From NCBI RefSeq assembly GCF_040147005.1, contig NZ_JAMSHO010000001.1, positions 310,001 to 374,000 of the forward strand: a DNA stretch of 64,000 nt, read 5' to 3'. Both the position numbers and the translations under genes were made by a program. A model generated the notes under the pieces. That model was given only the letters and a program-made list of their open reading frames with translations, did not search any database and was not told where the DNA came from. This DNA comes from Halomonas sp. H10-9-1 (GTDB lineage: Bacteria; Pseudomonadota; Gammaproteobacteria; Pseudomonadales; Halomonadaceae). This document shows positions 25,131-34,356 of this stretch, one piece after another. Within the stretch, counting starts at the first letter, position 1; every line of letters starts with the position of its first letter.

Positions 25131-25816
25131 TGTCTCTCCAGGGGGGACTGGTGGCGAAGCATGGGGCCAACCGGATGGGCGCAGGCTGCCTCCTGATTCG
25201 CCGGACTGTTCACACGTCTTGATACCGGGAAAGCGCCGAGGAGTTCCCGCGGCGCCGGGGTCAGCATGGCCTGGGCCGCCTCGGCCGGCGCCTGCGGGTC
25301 CAGCCAGCGCGGTGCGTCGGCGGGGGAGATGGCCGCCGGCAGGCGGTCGCTCAGGGGGGCCAGCAGGGTATTGGTCGGCACCGTGATCAGTGCCAGGGAG
25401 TCGGTATGCTCGGCCAGGCTGGTGTGGAAGCGACACCAGATCGCGGCCAGCAGTAGCGGACCACGATCCACCCGGGTGACCAGGAAGGGCTGCTTGGCGC
25501 GGGGCTGGGGTTTCCATACATAGATGCCGGTGGCCGGCACCAGGCAGCGCCGGGCCAGGAAGGCCTCGCGAAACATGCGGCGCGAGGAGAGGGACTCGGC
25601 GCGGGCGCAATGGGGCGCGTGGTCCAGTACCGTAAGCCAGGGTGGCGTCAGTCCCCAGAACAGGCGTCCCAGACGCATGCGCCCAGCCTCCAGGCGGATG
25701 CCCGAGAGCATGCGGCGGGGCGCCAGGTTGGCACTGCTCACCTGGGGCATGTCCATCGCCAGGTCGGGCAGCAACTGGCTGAAGTCGATCGGTGCGATAT
25801 GCAGTCGGCCGGCCAT
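25127..25816 (-). CDS. Degenerate SRAP (YedK-like) family protein lacking catalytic residues
   Basis: A 229-aa protein with the SRAP fold sequence pattern (APRRMLSGIRL..LFWGLTPPW, ARAESLSSRRMFREAFLARRCLVPATGIYVWKP, ALITVPTN, LSDRLPAAISP). Active family members crosslink to abasic sites through Cys2, with Asn, Glu and His assisting. Here the N-terminus is MAGR in place of MCGR, GIYVW replaces G-(F/Y)-YEW, SDRLP replaces HDRMP, and the Asn before ARAE is Cys. All four catalytic positions are changed, so it is probably not a DNA-crosslinking enzyme. It is translationally coupled to the downstream M16 peptidase (ATGA). Confidence 0.85.
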   Translation of the reverse strand: MAGRLHIAPIDFSQLLPDLAMDMPQVSSANLAPRRMLSGIRLEAGRMRLGRLFWGLTPPWLTVLDHAPHCARAESLSSRRMFREAFLARRCLVPATGIYVWKPQPRAKQPFLVTRVDRGPLLLAAIWCRFHTSLAEHTDSLALITVPTNTLLAPLSDRLPAAISPADAPRWLDPQAPAEAAQAMLTPAPRELLGAFPVSRRVNSPANQEAACAHPVGPMLRHQSPLERQ

Positions 25817-25930
25817 GGGAGCTCCGGAGCGGGGCGCATCAGGGTAACATAGCTATCGAAAACGGTGTTCGATGTGCGCTATCCTTGGGGTCCTTCATGC
25901 CACTGCCCGCTCCGGCTCGCGAGGAACTCG

Positions 25931-26536
25931 ATGGCTCGTCCCAGACAGCATGCTCCCGAGGCGCTTCATGCCCAGGTCATGGCGGCGTGCGATGCCTGGT
26001 TGCAGGACAATCCAGTACATAGCCTGTCGCTGCGCGCCCTGGCGCGCGAGGTAGGGTGCGCGCCCAGCACCCTGCTCAAGCTCTATGGCAGCTTTCATAA
26101 CCTGCTGCAGCACGTCAATATCGAAACCCTTGGTCACCTGCGCGAGGTGATCGAGCCGCTGACCAGCCAGGCAGCGCCGGAGGAGCGGCTGCGCGCCCTG
26201 GCCCGCGCCTACTGGCAGTTTGCCCAGCGCGAGGCCTACCGTTGGCAGCTGCTGTTCGACTTCCCGCTGGCCCAGGAGGGCGAACTGGATCAGCGTCAGA
26301 CCGAGATGATCGAGGCGCTCTTCCGGCGCGTCGAGACCACCCTCAAGGAGTATCAGCCGGCCCTCGATGACCTCGAGGCACGCCGCCTTGGACGCACCCT
26401 GTGGGGCAGCGTGCATGGCCTGGTCTTGCTGGGTCTCAACGAGCGCCTGGGCTACTGGCAGGGCCAGCAGCTGGAGGTGGGTGAATTGCTCGACCAACTG
26501 CTCGGAACCCTCCTGGCCGGCCTGAGGGCCAGGTAG
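25931..26536 (+). CDS. TetR/AcrR-family transcriptional regulator
   Basis: A 201-aa protein from the ATG at 25931, which follows GAGGAA; an upstream in-frame ATG at 25865 has no good site. The N-terminal helix-turn-helix region reads SLSLRALAREVGCAPSTLLKLYGSFHNLLQHVN. The C-terminal half has the WHG pattern (TLWGSVHGLVLLGL) of the TetR_C_33 type. It lies 8 bp upstream of an acyltransferase gene and is probably cotranscribed with it. The ligand is unknown. Confidence 0.88.
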   Translation: MARPRQHAPEALHAQVMAACDAWLQDNPVHSLSLRALAREVGCAPSTLLKLYGSFHNLLQHVNIETLGHLREVIEPLTSQAAPEERLRALARAYWQFAQREAYRWQLLFDFPLAQEGELDQRQTEMIEALFRRVETTLKEYQPALDDLEARRLGRTLWGSVHGLVLLGLNERLGYWQGQQLEVGELLDQLLGTLLAGLRAR

Positions 26537-26544
26537 GTATCGCG

Positions 26545-27267
26545 ATGACAGCGTTGCTCTGGCCCCTGGTCGCCTGTGTGGTGCTATGGCTCGTCTGGCG
26601 GCTTGTGCAGGCGCCGCGTCCTGCGGTACGCCTGCTGGTCTATCTGTTGGTCCGCCTGATCTACCGGCTGCGCCTGGTGGGGATCGAGCATCTGCCCAGG
26701 CGCGGGGCGGCCCTGGTGGTATGCAACCACGTCAGCTTCATGGATGCGCTGGTGATGGGAGGGGCCAGCCCGCGACCGTTGCGCTTCCTGATGGACAAGC
26801 CGATCTATGATTCGCCCTGGCTCAACTGGCTGTTCCGCCTGGTGGGGGCGATTCCCGTGGAGTCCGAACGGCGCGACCCGGGTAACCTGCGCCGCGCGTT
26901 GGGGGAGGTGAGCCGTGCCCTGCGCGATGGCGAGGTGGTGATGCTGTTTCCCGAGGGGCGCCTGACCTCGGATGGCGAGGTGCAAGAGTTTCGCCGTGGC
27001 CTGGAGCTGATTCTTGCGCGCGATCCGGTGCCGGTGATCCCGGCGGGGCTCTCCGGGTTGTGGGGGTCATGGACGTCCCGTTGTCACGGGCCCGCCCTGA
27101 GCCGGTTGCCGCGTCGCTTCCGCGCGCGGGTGATGCTGCGGCTCGGCGAGCCGCTATCGCCTGGCATGGCCACTCGGCGCCAGCTGGAGGGGAGGGTGCG
27201 CGAGCTCAAGTGCGCCGGCGATGTCTGGACCCAGCCGGCGGTCGAGCAGCAGGTCCAGCGCCACTGA
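26545..27267 (+). CDS. Membrane lysophospholipid acyltransferase (PlsC-like)
   Basis: A 240-aa protein with an N-terminal membrane segment (LLWPLVACVVLWLVWRLV). The acyltransferase motifs are NHVSFMD (N61, H62, D67), a GAIPVESERRD block, FPEGRLT and VPVIPAGLSG. These are motifs I-IV of 1-acyl-sn-glycerol-3-phosphate acyltransferases and of the acyltransferase part of Aas. The substrate could be lysophosphatidic acid or another lysophospholipid. It follows the TetR regulator by 8 bp and converges on corC. Confidence 0.88.
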   Translation: MTALLWPLVACVVLWLVWRLVQAPRPAVRLLVYLLVRLIYRLRLVGIEHLPRRGAALVVCNHVSFMDALVMGGASPRPLRFLMDKPIYDSPWLNWLFRLVGAIPVESERRDPGNLRRALGEVSRALRDGEVVMLFPEGRLTSDGEVQEFRRGLELILARDPVPVIPAGLSGLWGSWTSRCHGPALSRLPRRFRARVMLRLGEPLSPGMATRRQLEGRVRELKCAGDVWTQPAVEQQVQRH

Positions 27268-27290
27268 GGCGTGGTGTCCCGCTGCCCGGT

Positions 27291-28562
27291 TTAGCGCCGC
27301 CGCGGTGCCGGCCAGCAGCGGGCTTCGGTGATCAGGTTGTCGCGCACCTCCTGGATCTCCATGCGTATGCCGCCCACCTGCAGCGAGACCGGGCCCTCAG
27401 GAAACGCCTCCAGGTGTTCGAGGATCAGGCCGTTGAGCGTCTTGGGGCCGTCGGTGGGCAACTGCCAGCCCAGTGACTTGTTGATGTCGCGGATGTTGGC
27501 GGTGCCTTCGATCACCACGCTGCCATCTTCCTGGCGGTGGATCTCCTCCTCCATCCCCGCTACATCGGTGGTGAACTCGCCGACGATCTCCTCGAGGATA
27601 TCCTCCAGCGTCACCAGTCCCTCCACGTCGCCATACTCGTCCACCACGATGCCGATGCGGCGCTTCTGCTTCTGGAAGTTGAGCAGCTGGGTGTGCAGCG
27701 GGGTGGACTCGGGGATGAAGTAGGGCTCCCGGGCCTCCTGCACGATGGCGGCCTTGGTGACCTCGGCACGGGAGAGGAAGCGTGCCGCGTTGCGCAGATG
27801 CAGCATGCCGATGATGTTGTTGGTGTCACCCTTGTAGACCGGGAGCCGAGTATGCTGGCTGGTGCGGATCTGGGCGAGGATCTCCTCGAGGTCGTCGTCG
27901 AGGTTGATGCCGACGACCTCGTGCCGCGGCACCATGATGTCGTTCACGGTGACGTTCTCGAGGTCGAGGATGGAGAGCAGCATCGTCTGGTGGCGTTGGG
28001 GAATCAGGGTACCCGCTTCATGGACCACGGTGCGTAGCTCATCGCGGGTGAGGTTGTCGCCGTCGCCATCGATGCTGCGCACGCCGATCAGCCGCAGCAG
28101 GCCATTGGAGATCACATTGACCAGCCATACCAGCGGATAGAGCAGCTTGAGCAGTGGCTCGAGCACCAGTGAGGCGGGGAAGGCGATGCGCTCCGGCTTC
28201 ACCGCCGCATAGGTCTTGGGAGTGACCTCGGCAAAGATCAGGATGGTGATGGTCAGGACGGCGGTGGCCACGGCGGGGCCGGTGACGTCGCCGAGGAAGT
28301 GAATGGCGATGATGGTGGCGATGGACGCCGCCAGGTTGTTGACGAAGTTGTTGCCGATCAGGATCACGCCGATCAGTCGATCGGGGCGCGAGAGCAGCCG
28401 GGCGACTCGCTGGGCGCGCGCCTCGCCGCTGTTGACCCGGTGGCTGAGGCGGTAGCGGTTGATGGACATCATGCCGGTCTCGGAGCTCGAGAAGAAGGCG
28501 GACAGGCAGACAAGCAGGAGCAGCAGGCCGAACAGCAACCCCAGTGGGAAGTCGTCGCTCAA
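27291..28562 (-). CDS. CNNM/HlyC-CorC family membrane protein (YfjD-like)
   Basis: A 423-aa protein with an N-terminal DUF21/CNNM membrane domain (LGLLFGLLLLLVCLSAFFSSSETGMMSINRYRL; IGNNFVNNLAASIATIIAIHFLG; FAEVTPKTYAAVKPERIAFPAS), two CBS domains (MVPRHEVVGINLDDDLEEIL; YFIPESTPLHTQLLNFQ..RIGIVVDEYGDVEGLVTLEDILEEIVG) and a C-terminal CorC_HlyC domain. Members are linked to magnesium/cobalt efflux. The start is a TTG at 28562 with GAGGA 9 nt upstream. Its position beside ypjD and ffh matches yfjD of E. coli. Confidence 0.92.
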   Translation of the reverse strand: MSDDFPLGLLFGLLLLLVCLSAFFSSSETGMMSINRYRLSHRVNSGEARAQRVARLLSRPDRLIGVILIGNNFVNNLAASIATIIAIHFLGDVTGPAVATAVLTITILIFAEVTPKTYAAVKPERIAFPASLVLEPLLKLLYPLVWLVNVISNGLLRLIGVRSIDGDGDNLTRDELRTVVHEAGTLIPQRHQTMLLSILDLENVTVNDIMVPRHEVVGINLDDDLEEILAQIRTSQHTRLPVYKGDTNNIIGMLHLRNAARFLSRAEVTKAAIVQEAREPYFIPESTPLHTQLLNFQKQKRRIGIVVDEYGDVEGLVTLEDILEEIVGEFTTDVAGMEEEIHRQEDGSVVIEGTANIRDINKSLGWQLPTDGPKTLNGLILEHLEAFPEGPVSLQVGGIRMEIQEVRDNLITEARCWPAPRRR

Positions 28563-28640
28563 GTCGAAGGATCCTCGGTCGCGGGTCAGGCTCGATTTGA
28601 AGGGAGGTGGGCGCGCGGTGTCAAGGCGCTGGAAGGCCGC

Positions 28641-29441
28641 TCAGCCGCGGCCGAGCAGCACTTCCAGCACGAAGCGGCTGCCGAAGTAGGCCACCAGCAG
28701 TACCGCACAGCCGCCCAGGGTCCAACGCACGGCACGCATGCCGCGCCAGCCCAGGCAGTGATGGCTGAACAGCAGGATCGCGAAGATCACCCAGGCGGCC
28801 AGCGAGAGGATGGTCTTGTGGGCCAGGTGCTGGGCGAACATGTTGTCGAGGAACACGAAGCCGCTGAGGATCGACAGGGTCAGCAGCCCCATGCCGGCCC
28901 AGATCAGTTCGAAGAGCAGGCGCTCCATGGAGGTCAGCGGAGGCAGGGCCTGGACGATGCCGCGGATATGGTGGTGGCGCAGGGCGTGGTTCTGCAGGCC
29001 CAGCAGTACCGCCTGTACGGCGGCGATGGCGAGTATCGCGAACCCCAGTAGGGAGCTGATGGCATGGAGTGCCACGCCGGGCGGCAGGTCATCGGAGTGC
29101 GGTGCCGCCGGTACCGTGGCGGCGAGCAGCAGCGCGACGCCCGCCAGCGGCAGGATGCCCGTTGCGGCACCCAGCACCGGCTTGAACAGGCTGATGCCCA
29201 GCAGCAGGGATACCGCCATGGCGCTGATCAGCACCATGCTGGCGTAGAGCCCCGGCAGCACCTGGGTGTCGTGGCCGAATAAGCCGATGACCAGCGGCAG
29301 ATGACACAGCAAGCCAAGCAGCGCCAGGCCGCGCACCAGCATCGGCCGCGGCGCGACCCGGCGCGCCAGGGTCAGCCCCTGCCAGGAGGCGGCGGCGGTA
29401 TAGAGGAGGAAGGCCAATACGGCCAGGGCGAGCGCCTGCAT
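28641..29441 (-). CDS. ypjD: Inner-membrane cytochrome c assembly-like protein (YpjD)
   Basis: A 266-aa polytopic protein with about eight hydrophobic helices and the CcsA/CcmC-type core (HAISSLLGFAILAIAAVQAVLLGLQNHAL...GFVFLDNMFAQHLAHKTILSLAAWVIFAILLFSHHCLGWRG) with its conserved histidines. E. coli ypjD has the same position beside ffh and yfjD. The precise function is uncertain; it is not within a cytochrome c maturation cluster. The ATG at 29441 is preferred to longer upstream frames that run into the ffh promoter region. Confidence 0.9.
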   Translation of the reverse strand: MQALALAVLAFLLYTAAASWQGLTLARRVAPRPMLVRGLALLGLLCHLPLVIGLFGHDTQVLPGLYASMVLISAMAVSLLLGISLFKPVLGAATGILPLAGVALLLAATVPAAPHSDDLPPGVALHAISSLLGFAILAIAAVQAVLLGLQNHALRHHHIRGIVQALPPLTSMERLLFELIWAGMGLLTLSILSGFVFLDNMFAQHLAHKTILSLAAWVIFAILLFSHHCLGWRGMRAVRWTLGGCAVLLVAYFGSRFVLEVLLGRG

Positions 29442-29597
29442 GGGTTGCGATCCGTGCGCTTGTGGAAGTGAACAGCAGTCGGGTGACTGGCGTGCAGCTA
29501 CTATACCCAATCCCCTGCCTGCCGCACAGGTCGTGGACAGCGACATCTCGACTCGGGGTGTTGGGCAGCGCGCATGGAGACTCGCAGCCACAGTGCG

Positions 29598-29603
29598 TAT
29601 AAT
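29598..29603 (+). promoter_or_regulatory. -10 box of the ffh promoter
   Basis: TATAAT, a perfect sigma-70 -10, 41 bp upstream of the ffh ATG in the divergent ypjD-ffh region. No good -35 is visible at the 17-bp distance. Confidence 0.6.
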
Positions 29604-29643
29604 CGCCCGCAACCTTCAGGCCATCGCACATGTGGAGAGGCCA

Positions 29644-31050
29644 ATGTTCCAGAATCTCAGCGAGCGTCTGTCGCAGACGCTCAAGTCGATCAAGGGTCAG
29701 GCGCGCCTGACCGAAGACAACGTCAAGGAGACCCTGCGCGAGGTGCGCCGGGCCCTGCTCGAGGCCGATGTCGCCTTGCCGGTGGTCAAGGACTTCATCG
29801 AGCGGGTGCGCGAGCGTGCCGTGGGCCAGGAGGTCTCGAAGAGCCTCTCGCCCGGCCAGCAGTTCGTCAAGATCGTCCAGCAGGAGCTCGAGGCGACCAT
29901 GGGCGAGGCCAACGAGGGCCTGACGCTCAAGGGCTCGCCGGCGGTGGTGCTGATGGCCGGCCTGCAGGGCGCGGGCAAGACGACCTCGGTGGCCAAGCTG
30001 GCGCGCTACCTGCGCGAGCGCGAGAAGAAGAAGGTGCTGGTGGTCTCCGCCGACGTCTATCGCCCGGCGGCCATCGATCAGCTCGAGACCCTGGCGAAGG
30101 AGGTCGAGGTCGACTTCTTCCCGTCGCGCTCCGACCAGAAGCCTGTCGATATTGCCGAGGCGGCGATCAGGCACGCCAAGATCCAGTTCCATGATGTGGT
30201 GCTGGTCGATACCGCCGGTCGCCTGGCCATCGACGAGGCGATGATGGCCGAGATCCAGGCGCTGCACCAAGCCGTCTCGCCCCAGGAGACGCTGTTCGTC
30301 GTCGATGCCATGACCGGCCAGGACGCCGCCAGCACGGCCAAGGCCTTCCACGAGGCGTTGCCGCTGACCGGCGTGATCCTGACCAAGGCCGACGGCGATG
30401 CCCGCGGCGGCGCGGCGCTCTCGGTGCGCCATATCACCGGCAAGCCGATCAAGTTCATGGGGGTGGGTGAGAAGGTCGACGCCCTGGAGCCCTTCCATCC
30501 GGACCGCGTCGCCTCGCGGATCCTCGGCATGGGCGACGTGCTGTCGCTGATCGAGGAAGCCGAACGCACCGTCGACAAGGGCAAGGCCGAGAAGCTGGCC
30601 AGGAAGGTCAAGAAGGGTCAGGGGTTCGACCTCGAGGACTTCCGCGACCAGCTGCAGCAGCTCAAGAAGATGGGTGGCATGGGCGGCCTGCTCGGCAAGC
30701 TGCCTGGCATGGGGCAGATGGCCGAGCTGGCCCAGGGCCCCGGGCCCGAGAAGGAGATGGGCAAGCTCGAGGCGCTGATCAACTCCATGACGCCCCAGGA
30801 GCGCCGCAAGCCTGAGATCATCAATGGCTCGCGCAAGCGGCGCATCGCCGCCGGCGCCGGCCTGCAGGTGCCCGACCTCAACCGCCTGCTCAAGCAGCAC
30901 AAGCAGATGCAGAAGGTGATGAAGAAGGCGGGCAAGAAGGGCGGCATGCAGAACATGATGCGAGGCATGTCCGGCATGATGGGCGGCGGCCCGGGAGGCA
31001 TGGGCGGAATGGGCGGAATGGGAGGTCCGGGCGGGAAGCCCTGGCGTTAA
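29644..31050 (+). CDS. ffh: Signal recognition particle protein Ffh
   Basis: A 468-aa SRP54 GTPase. With 4.5S RNA it binds nascent membrane-protein signal sequences and docks with FtsY, which is also in this window at 56243. The domains are an N-terminal helical bundle; a G domain with GLQGAGKTT (106-114), DTAGRL and TKADGDARGG; and a methionine-rich M domain from about 325. The C-terminal tail is a Gly/Met repeat (GGMGGMGGMGGPGG). The ATG at 29644 is preceded by GAGAGG. Confidence 0.97.
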   Translation: MFQNLSERLSQTLKSIKGQARLTEDNVKETLREVRRALLEADVALPVVKDFIERVRERAVGQEVSKSLSPGQQFVKIVQQELEATMGEANEGLTLKGSPAVVLMAGLQGAGKTTSVAKLARYLREREKKKVLVVSADVYRPAAIDQLETLAKEVEVDFFPSRSDQKPVDIAEAAIRHAKIQFHDVVLVDTAGRLAIDEAMMAEIQALHQAVSPQETLFVVDAMTGQDAASTAKAFHEALPLTGVILTKADGDARGGAALSVRHITGKPIKFMGVGEKVDALEPFHPDRVASRILGMGDVLSLIEEAERTVDKGKAEKLARKVKKGQGFDLEDFRDQLQQLKKMGGMGGLLGKLPGMGQMAELAQGPGPEKEMGKLEALINSMTPQERRKPEIINGSRKRRIAAGAGLQVPDLNRLLKQHKQMQKVMKKAGKKGGMQNMMRGMSGMMGGGPGGMGGMGGMGGPGGKPWR

Positions 31051-31172
31051 GCCCGAAAGAGGTTCCCAAACGGGGCTGTTTTCCGTAGAATGCTGCGTCT
31101 TCACTGGCAGGACCGCGAATGGCGCGGTCATCGTCGTGACCGAATCCAACTCAACCGAGGACTGACTAGGCC

Positions 31173-31421
31173 ATGGTTACCATTCGTCTGGCTCGTGGTG
31201 GCGCTAAGAAGCGTCCCTTCTACCACCTGACCGTTACCGATTCCCGCAACGCCCGCGACGGCCGCTTCATCGAGCGTCTCGGCTTCTTCAACCCGGTCGC
31301 CCGCGGCCAGGAAGAGCGTCTGCGCATCGATCTCGACCGTGTCGCCCACTGGCAGAGCCAGGGTGCCCAGCTTTCCGGCCGCGTGGTCGAGCTGGTCAAG
31401 GAAGCTCGCAAGCAGGCCTGA
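31173..31421 (+). CDS. rpsP: 30S ribosomal protein S16
   Basis: An 82-aa ribosomal protein, bound early in assembly of the 30S body. The N-terminus [41 protein letters not shown] is the family signature. It heads the conserved rpsP-rimM-trmD-rplS group, preceded by a 122-bp gap after ffh that may hold its own promoter (TAGAAT at 31086-31091). Confidence 0.98.
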   Translation: MVTIRLARGGAKKRPFYHLTVTDSRNARDGRFIERLGFFNPVARGQEERLRIDLDRVAHWQSQGAQLSGRVVELVKEARKQA

Positions 31422-31458
31422 GCCTGATGCGATGGTTATCTCGGTGCCGAGGTCGTCG

Positions 31459-32010
31459 ATGAGCGAATTCGCCAAGGCTCAGCCCGCCGACGATCATGTG
31501 GTGCTGGGAAAGCTGACCAGCCCCTATGGTGTGAAGGGCTGGCTCAGGGTGTACTCGTACACCAGCCCCATGGAGGGCATTCTCGACTACTCCGAGTGGG
31601 TCGTGCGTGAGGGCGAGACGCTCAAGCGTCGTCGCCTTATACAGGGGCGTCGCCACGGCAAGAGCCTGGTGGCCCGGCTCGAGGGCTGCGACACCCGCGA
31701 GGCCGCCGAAGCGCTGGCCGGTGCGGAGATCGTGATGCCCAAGGCCGAGCTGCCCGAACTGAGCAGCGACGACTTCTACTGGCACGAACTGGAAGGCCTG
31801 CGGGTCGTGACTCGTGACGGCAGTGTGCTGGGCCGCATCGACCACCTCTTCGAGACCGGCGCCAACGACGTCATGGTCGTGAAGGGAGGGCTCGAGGCGG
31901 ACGCCATCGACGCCCGCGAGCGACTCCTGCCGTTCCTGCCCGAAGAGGTGATCCTCGAGGTCGACCTCGAGGGCGGCGTGATGATCGTCGACTGGGACCC
32001 GGAATTTTGA
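31459..32010 (+). CDS. rimM: 16S rRNA processing / ribosome maturation factor RimM
   Basis: A 183-aa protein that binds S19 and aids 30S head maturation. It has the N-terminal RimM barrel ([22 protein letters not shown]) and the C-terminal PRC-barrel domain ([38 protein letters not shown]). The ATG at 31459 has GAGG upstream; an ATG at 31432 has none. The stop overlaps the frame of trmD. Confidence 0.95.
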   Translation: MSEFAKAQPADDHVVLGKLTSPYGVKGWLRVYSYTSPMEGILDYSEWVVREGETLKRRRLIQGRRHGKSLVARLEGCDTREAAEALAGAEIVMPKAELPELSSDDFYWHELEGLRVVTRDGSVLGRIDHLFETGANDVMVVKGGLEADAIDARERLLPFLPEEVILEVDLEGGVMIVDWDPEF

Positions 32011-32024
32011 CGGGAACCGGTTCG

Positions 32025-32825
32025 ATGTTGACCGATTCGGCGGCCCCCGAGCGGATGGCCGATATGTGGATCGGCGTCGTCTCGCTGTTTCCGGAGATGT
32101 TCGAGGCGATCACCCGCCATGGCGTCACCGGCCGGGCAGTGGAGAAGGGGCGCATCGCGCTGGAGTTCTGGAATCCGCGTGACTACGCCACCGACCGGCA
32201 TCGCACCGTGGATGACCGCCCCTACGGCGGCGGCCCGGGGATGTTGATGAAGGTCGATACCCTGCGCGCGGCGATCCACGCCGCCAGGGCCAGGGCCGAG
32301 CAGGCCACCGGGCAGCGCCCCAGGGTGGTCTATCTGTCGCCCCAGGGGCGGCGGCTCGACCAGGCCGGCGTGCAGGAACTGGCCGCCGGGCCGCCGCTGG
32401 TGGTGGTGGCCGGGCGTTATGAAGGCATCGATGAGCGCGTGGTGGAGAGCGACATCGATGAAGAGTGGTCGATCGGCGACTACGTGCTGAGTGGCGGTGA
32501 GCTGCCGGCCATGGTGCTGATCGATGCCGCGGCAAGGCTGGTGCCCGGGGTGCTGGGTCATCAGGATTCCGCGGTCGAGGACTCCTTCAACGACGGGCTG
32601 CTGGACTGCCCGCACTATACCCGCCCGGAGGCGATCGATGGGCGGCAGGTGCCGGAAGTCCTGCTCAGTGGCCATCATGGCGCCATCCGGCGCTGGCGAC
32701 TGAAGCAGTCCCTGGGGCGTACCTGGCAGCGGCGCCCCGACCTGCTGGAAGGCAGGGAGCTGAGCAAGGAGCAGCGTGAATTGCTCCAGGAGTACCTCGA
32801 AGAACACGCACTGCTCGCCAGGTAG
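32025..32825 (+). CDS. trmD: tRNA (guanine-N1-)-methyltransferase TrmD
   Basis: About 266 aa. It methylates G37 of tRNAs reading CNN codons, preventing +1 frameshifting. The knotted SPOUT core is evident: [84 protein letters not shown]. The start is uncertain: a TTG at 32007 overlaps the rimM stop, ATGs exist at 32025 and 32055, and the conserved domain begins at the ATG at 32064. Confidence 0.95.
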   Translation: MLTDSAAPERMADMWIGVVSLFPEMFEAITRHGVTGRAVEKGRIALEFWNPRDYATDRHRTVDDRPYGGGPGMLMKVDTLRAAIHAARARAEQATGQRPRVVYLSPQGRRLDQAGVQELAAGPPLVVVAGRYEGIDERVVESDIDEEWSIGDYVLSGGELPAMVLIDAAARLVPGVLGHQDSAVEDSFNDGLLDCPHYTRPEAIDGRQVPEVLLSGHHGAIRRWRLKQSLGRTWQRRPDLLEGRELSKEQRELLQEYLEEHALLAR

Positions 32826-32978
32826 GGCAGGGCGGAGGTGCGGGAACTCCCGAGTCGCCGAACTCGTGGCCCGTGTCACCCATTATCTCCCGCGCTCTCG
32901 GGTTCGTTCGAGCGCCGGGATCACGATTCACCGGCAAGCCAAGCGACCGCTGAATCAGGTTATCAAGGAGTCATTGTC

Positions 32979-33335
32979 ATGAGCAGCAAGAACAAGGTGA
33001 TCCAGGCGCTCGAAGCCGAGCAGATGAGCAAGGAAGTGCCGGCCTTCGCCCCGGGCGACACCGTCATCGTCCAGGTCAAGGTCAAGGAAGGCAGCCGTGA
33101 GCGCCTCCAGGCCTTCGAAGGTGTGGTGATCGGTAAGCGTAACCGTGGCCTGAACTCCGCCTTCACCGTGCGCAAGATCTCCCACGGCGTCGGCGTCGAG
33201 CGTACCTTCCAGACCTACAGCCCGCTGGTCGACTCCATCGAGGTCAAGCGTCGCGGTGACGTGCGCCAGGCCAAGCTGTACTACCTCCGCGAGCGCAGCG
33301 GCAAGTCCGCCCGCATCAAGGAAAAGCTGGCCTGA
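32979..33335 (+). CDS. rplS: 50S ribosomal protein L19
   Basis: A 118-aa protein at the 30S-50S interface. The signature segments are [60 protein letters not shown] and [25 protein letters not shown] at 32965-32970 precedes the ATG. It is last in the rpsP operon; a terminator follows at 33385. Confidence 0.98.
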   Translation: MSSKNKVIQALEAEQMSKEVPAFAPGDTVIVQVKVKEGSRERLQAFEGVVIGKRNRGLNSAFTVRKISHGVGVERTFQTYSPLVDSIEVKRRGDVRQAKLYYLRERSGKSARIKEKLA

Positions 33336-33384
33336 GGCCGAGCCCTCGGAGCCCACGAGCCGAGGCCGTGCCCCGGCTCGACCG

Positions 33385-33425
33385 GGAAACCCCGTCACCG
33401 CTTGCGCGGGGCGGGGTTTCCTTTT
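33385..33425 (+). terminator. Rho-independent terminator of the rpsP-rplS operon
   Basis: GGAAACCCCG (33385-33394) pairs with CGGGGTTTCC (33412-33421) and is followed by TTTT. It lies 50 bp after the rplS stop and just before xerD. Confidence 0.85.
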
Positions 33426-33453
33426 GCCCGAGGCCTGCCAGCCGGAGCCTGCC

Positions 33454-34353
33454 ATGAGTGCGCCAGACGAGAGAGCCACCATCGATGCCTTCCTCGACGC
33501 CCTGTGGCTCGAGCAGGGGGTGAGCGAGCATACGCTGGTTGCCTACCGCCGCGACCTGGTCGCCTGGGCGGCGCGTCTCGCCGAGGGTGGCGAGACTCTG
33601 GTCACGCCGGCTCCCGCGAGCCTGCCAATCTGGCTCGATGAGCGGCGTGCGGCCGGCTACCGACTGCGCAGCAACGCCCGACTGCTCTCCAGCCTGCGTC
33701 GCTTCTACCGCTGGGCGCTGGAGACGGGGCGCATCGAGCGCGACCCACTGGCCGAGGTTCGCCTGCCGCGGGTGCGGCCCAGCCTGCCGGAGACCTTGGA
33801 GGAGGACGAGGTGGAGAGGCTGATCGCCGCGCCGGATGTGACCACCGACCTGGGGCTGCGCGACCGCACCATGCTGGAGGTGCTCTACGGGGCGGGGTTG
33901 CGCGTCTCGGAGCTGGTGGGGCTGACCACCGATGCCGTGAATCTGCGCCAGGGGGTGGTCAGGGTGCGTGGCAAGGGCGGCAAGGACCGCCTGGTGCCGC
34001 TGGGTGAAGAGGCCGTGGAGTGGGTCTCGCGCTATCAGCGCACCGCCCGCGGGGCGCTGATGCGCGACGCCACCCGGCCCGCACTCTTCCCGGGGCGTGA
34101 CGATCAGCCGCTGACCCGGCAGGCCTTCTGGTACCGGATCAAGCACCACGCCAGGGTCGCCGGCATCGAGCGCTCGCTGTCGCCGCATACCCTGCGCCAC
34201 GCCTTTGCCACCCACCTGTTGAATCATGGCGCCAATCTGCGTGTCGTACAGATGCTGCTCGGTCACAGTGACCTCTCTACCACCCAGATCTATACCCATG
34301 TGGCCCAGGCGCGCCTGGAGCGCCTGCATGCCGATCACCACCCACGAGGATGA
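33454..34353 (+). CDS. xerD: Site-specific tyrosine recombinase XerD
   Basis: A 299-aa recombinase that, with XerC and FtsK, resolves chromosome dimers at dif. The N-terminal core-binding domain contains TLVAYRRDLVAW and LSSLRRFYRWAL. The catalytic residues are R150 (GAGLRVSEL), K174 (RVRGKGGKDR), H245 and R248 (SPHTLRHAFATHLLNHGA), H271 (LLGHSDLSTT) and Tyr280 (QIYTHV). The ATG at 33454 follows GGAG. It is followed at 3 bp by dsbC, as in pseudomonads. Confidence 0.96.
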   Translation: MSAPDERATIDAFLDALWLEQGVSEHTLVAYRRDLVAWAARLAEGGETLVTPAPASLPIWLDERRAAGYRLRSNARLLSSLRRFYRWALETGRIERDPLAEVRLPRVRPSLPETLEEDEVERLIAAPDVTTDLGLRDRTMLEVLYGAGLRVSELVGLTTDAVNLRQGVVRVRGKGGKDRLVPLGEEAVEWVSRYQRTARGALMRDATRPALFPGRDDQPLTRQAFWYRIKHHARVAGIERSLSPHTLRHAFATHLLNHGANLRVVQMLLGHSDLSTTQIYTHVAQARLERLHADHHPRG

Positions 34354-34356
34354 ATC

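Noticed and set aside
25131..25610. N-terminal extension of the M16 peptidase to 1110 aa
   Set aside because: The extension overlaps the SRAP-like gene in another frame; the signal peptide and ribosome-binding site place the start at 25130.
29089..31149. 686-aa minus-strand frame over ffh
   Set aside because: His/Leu/Gly-rich shadow of ffh. Ffh is certain on the + strand.
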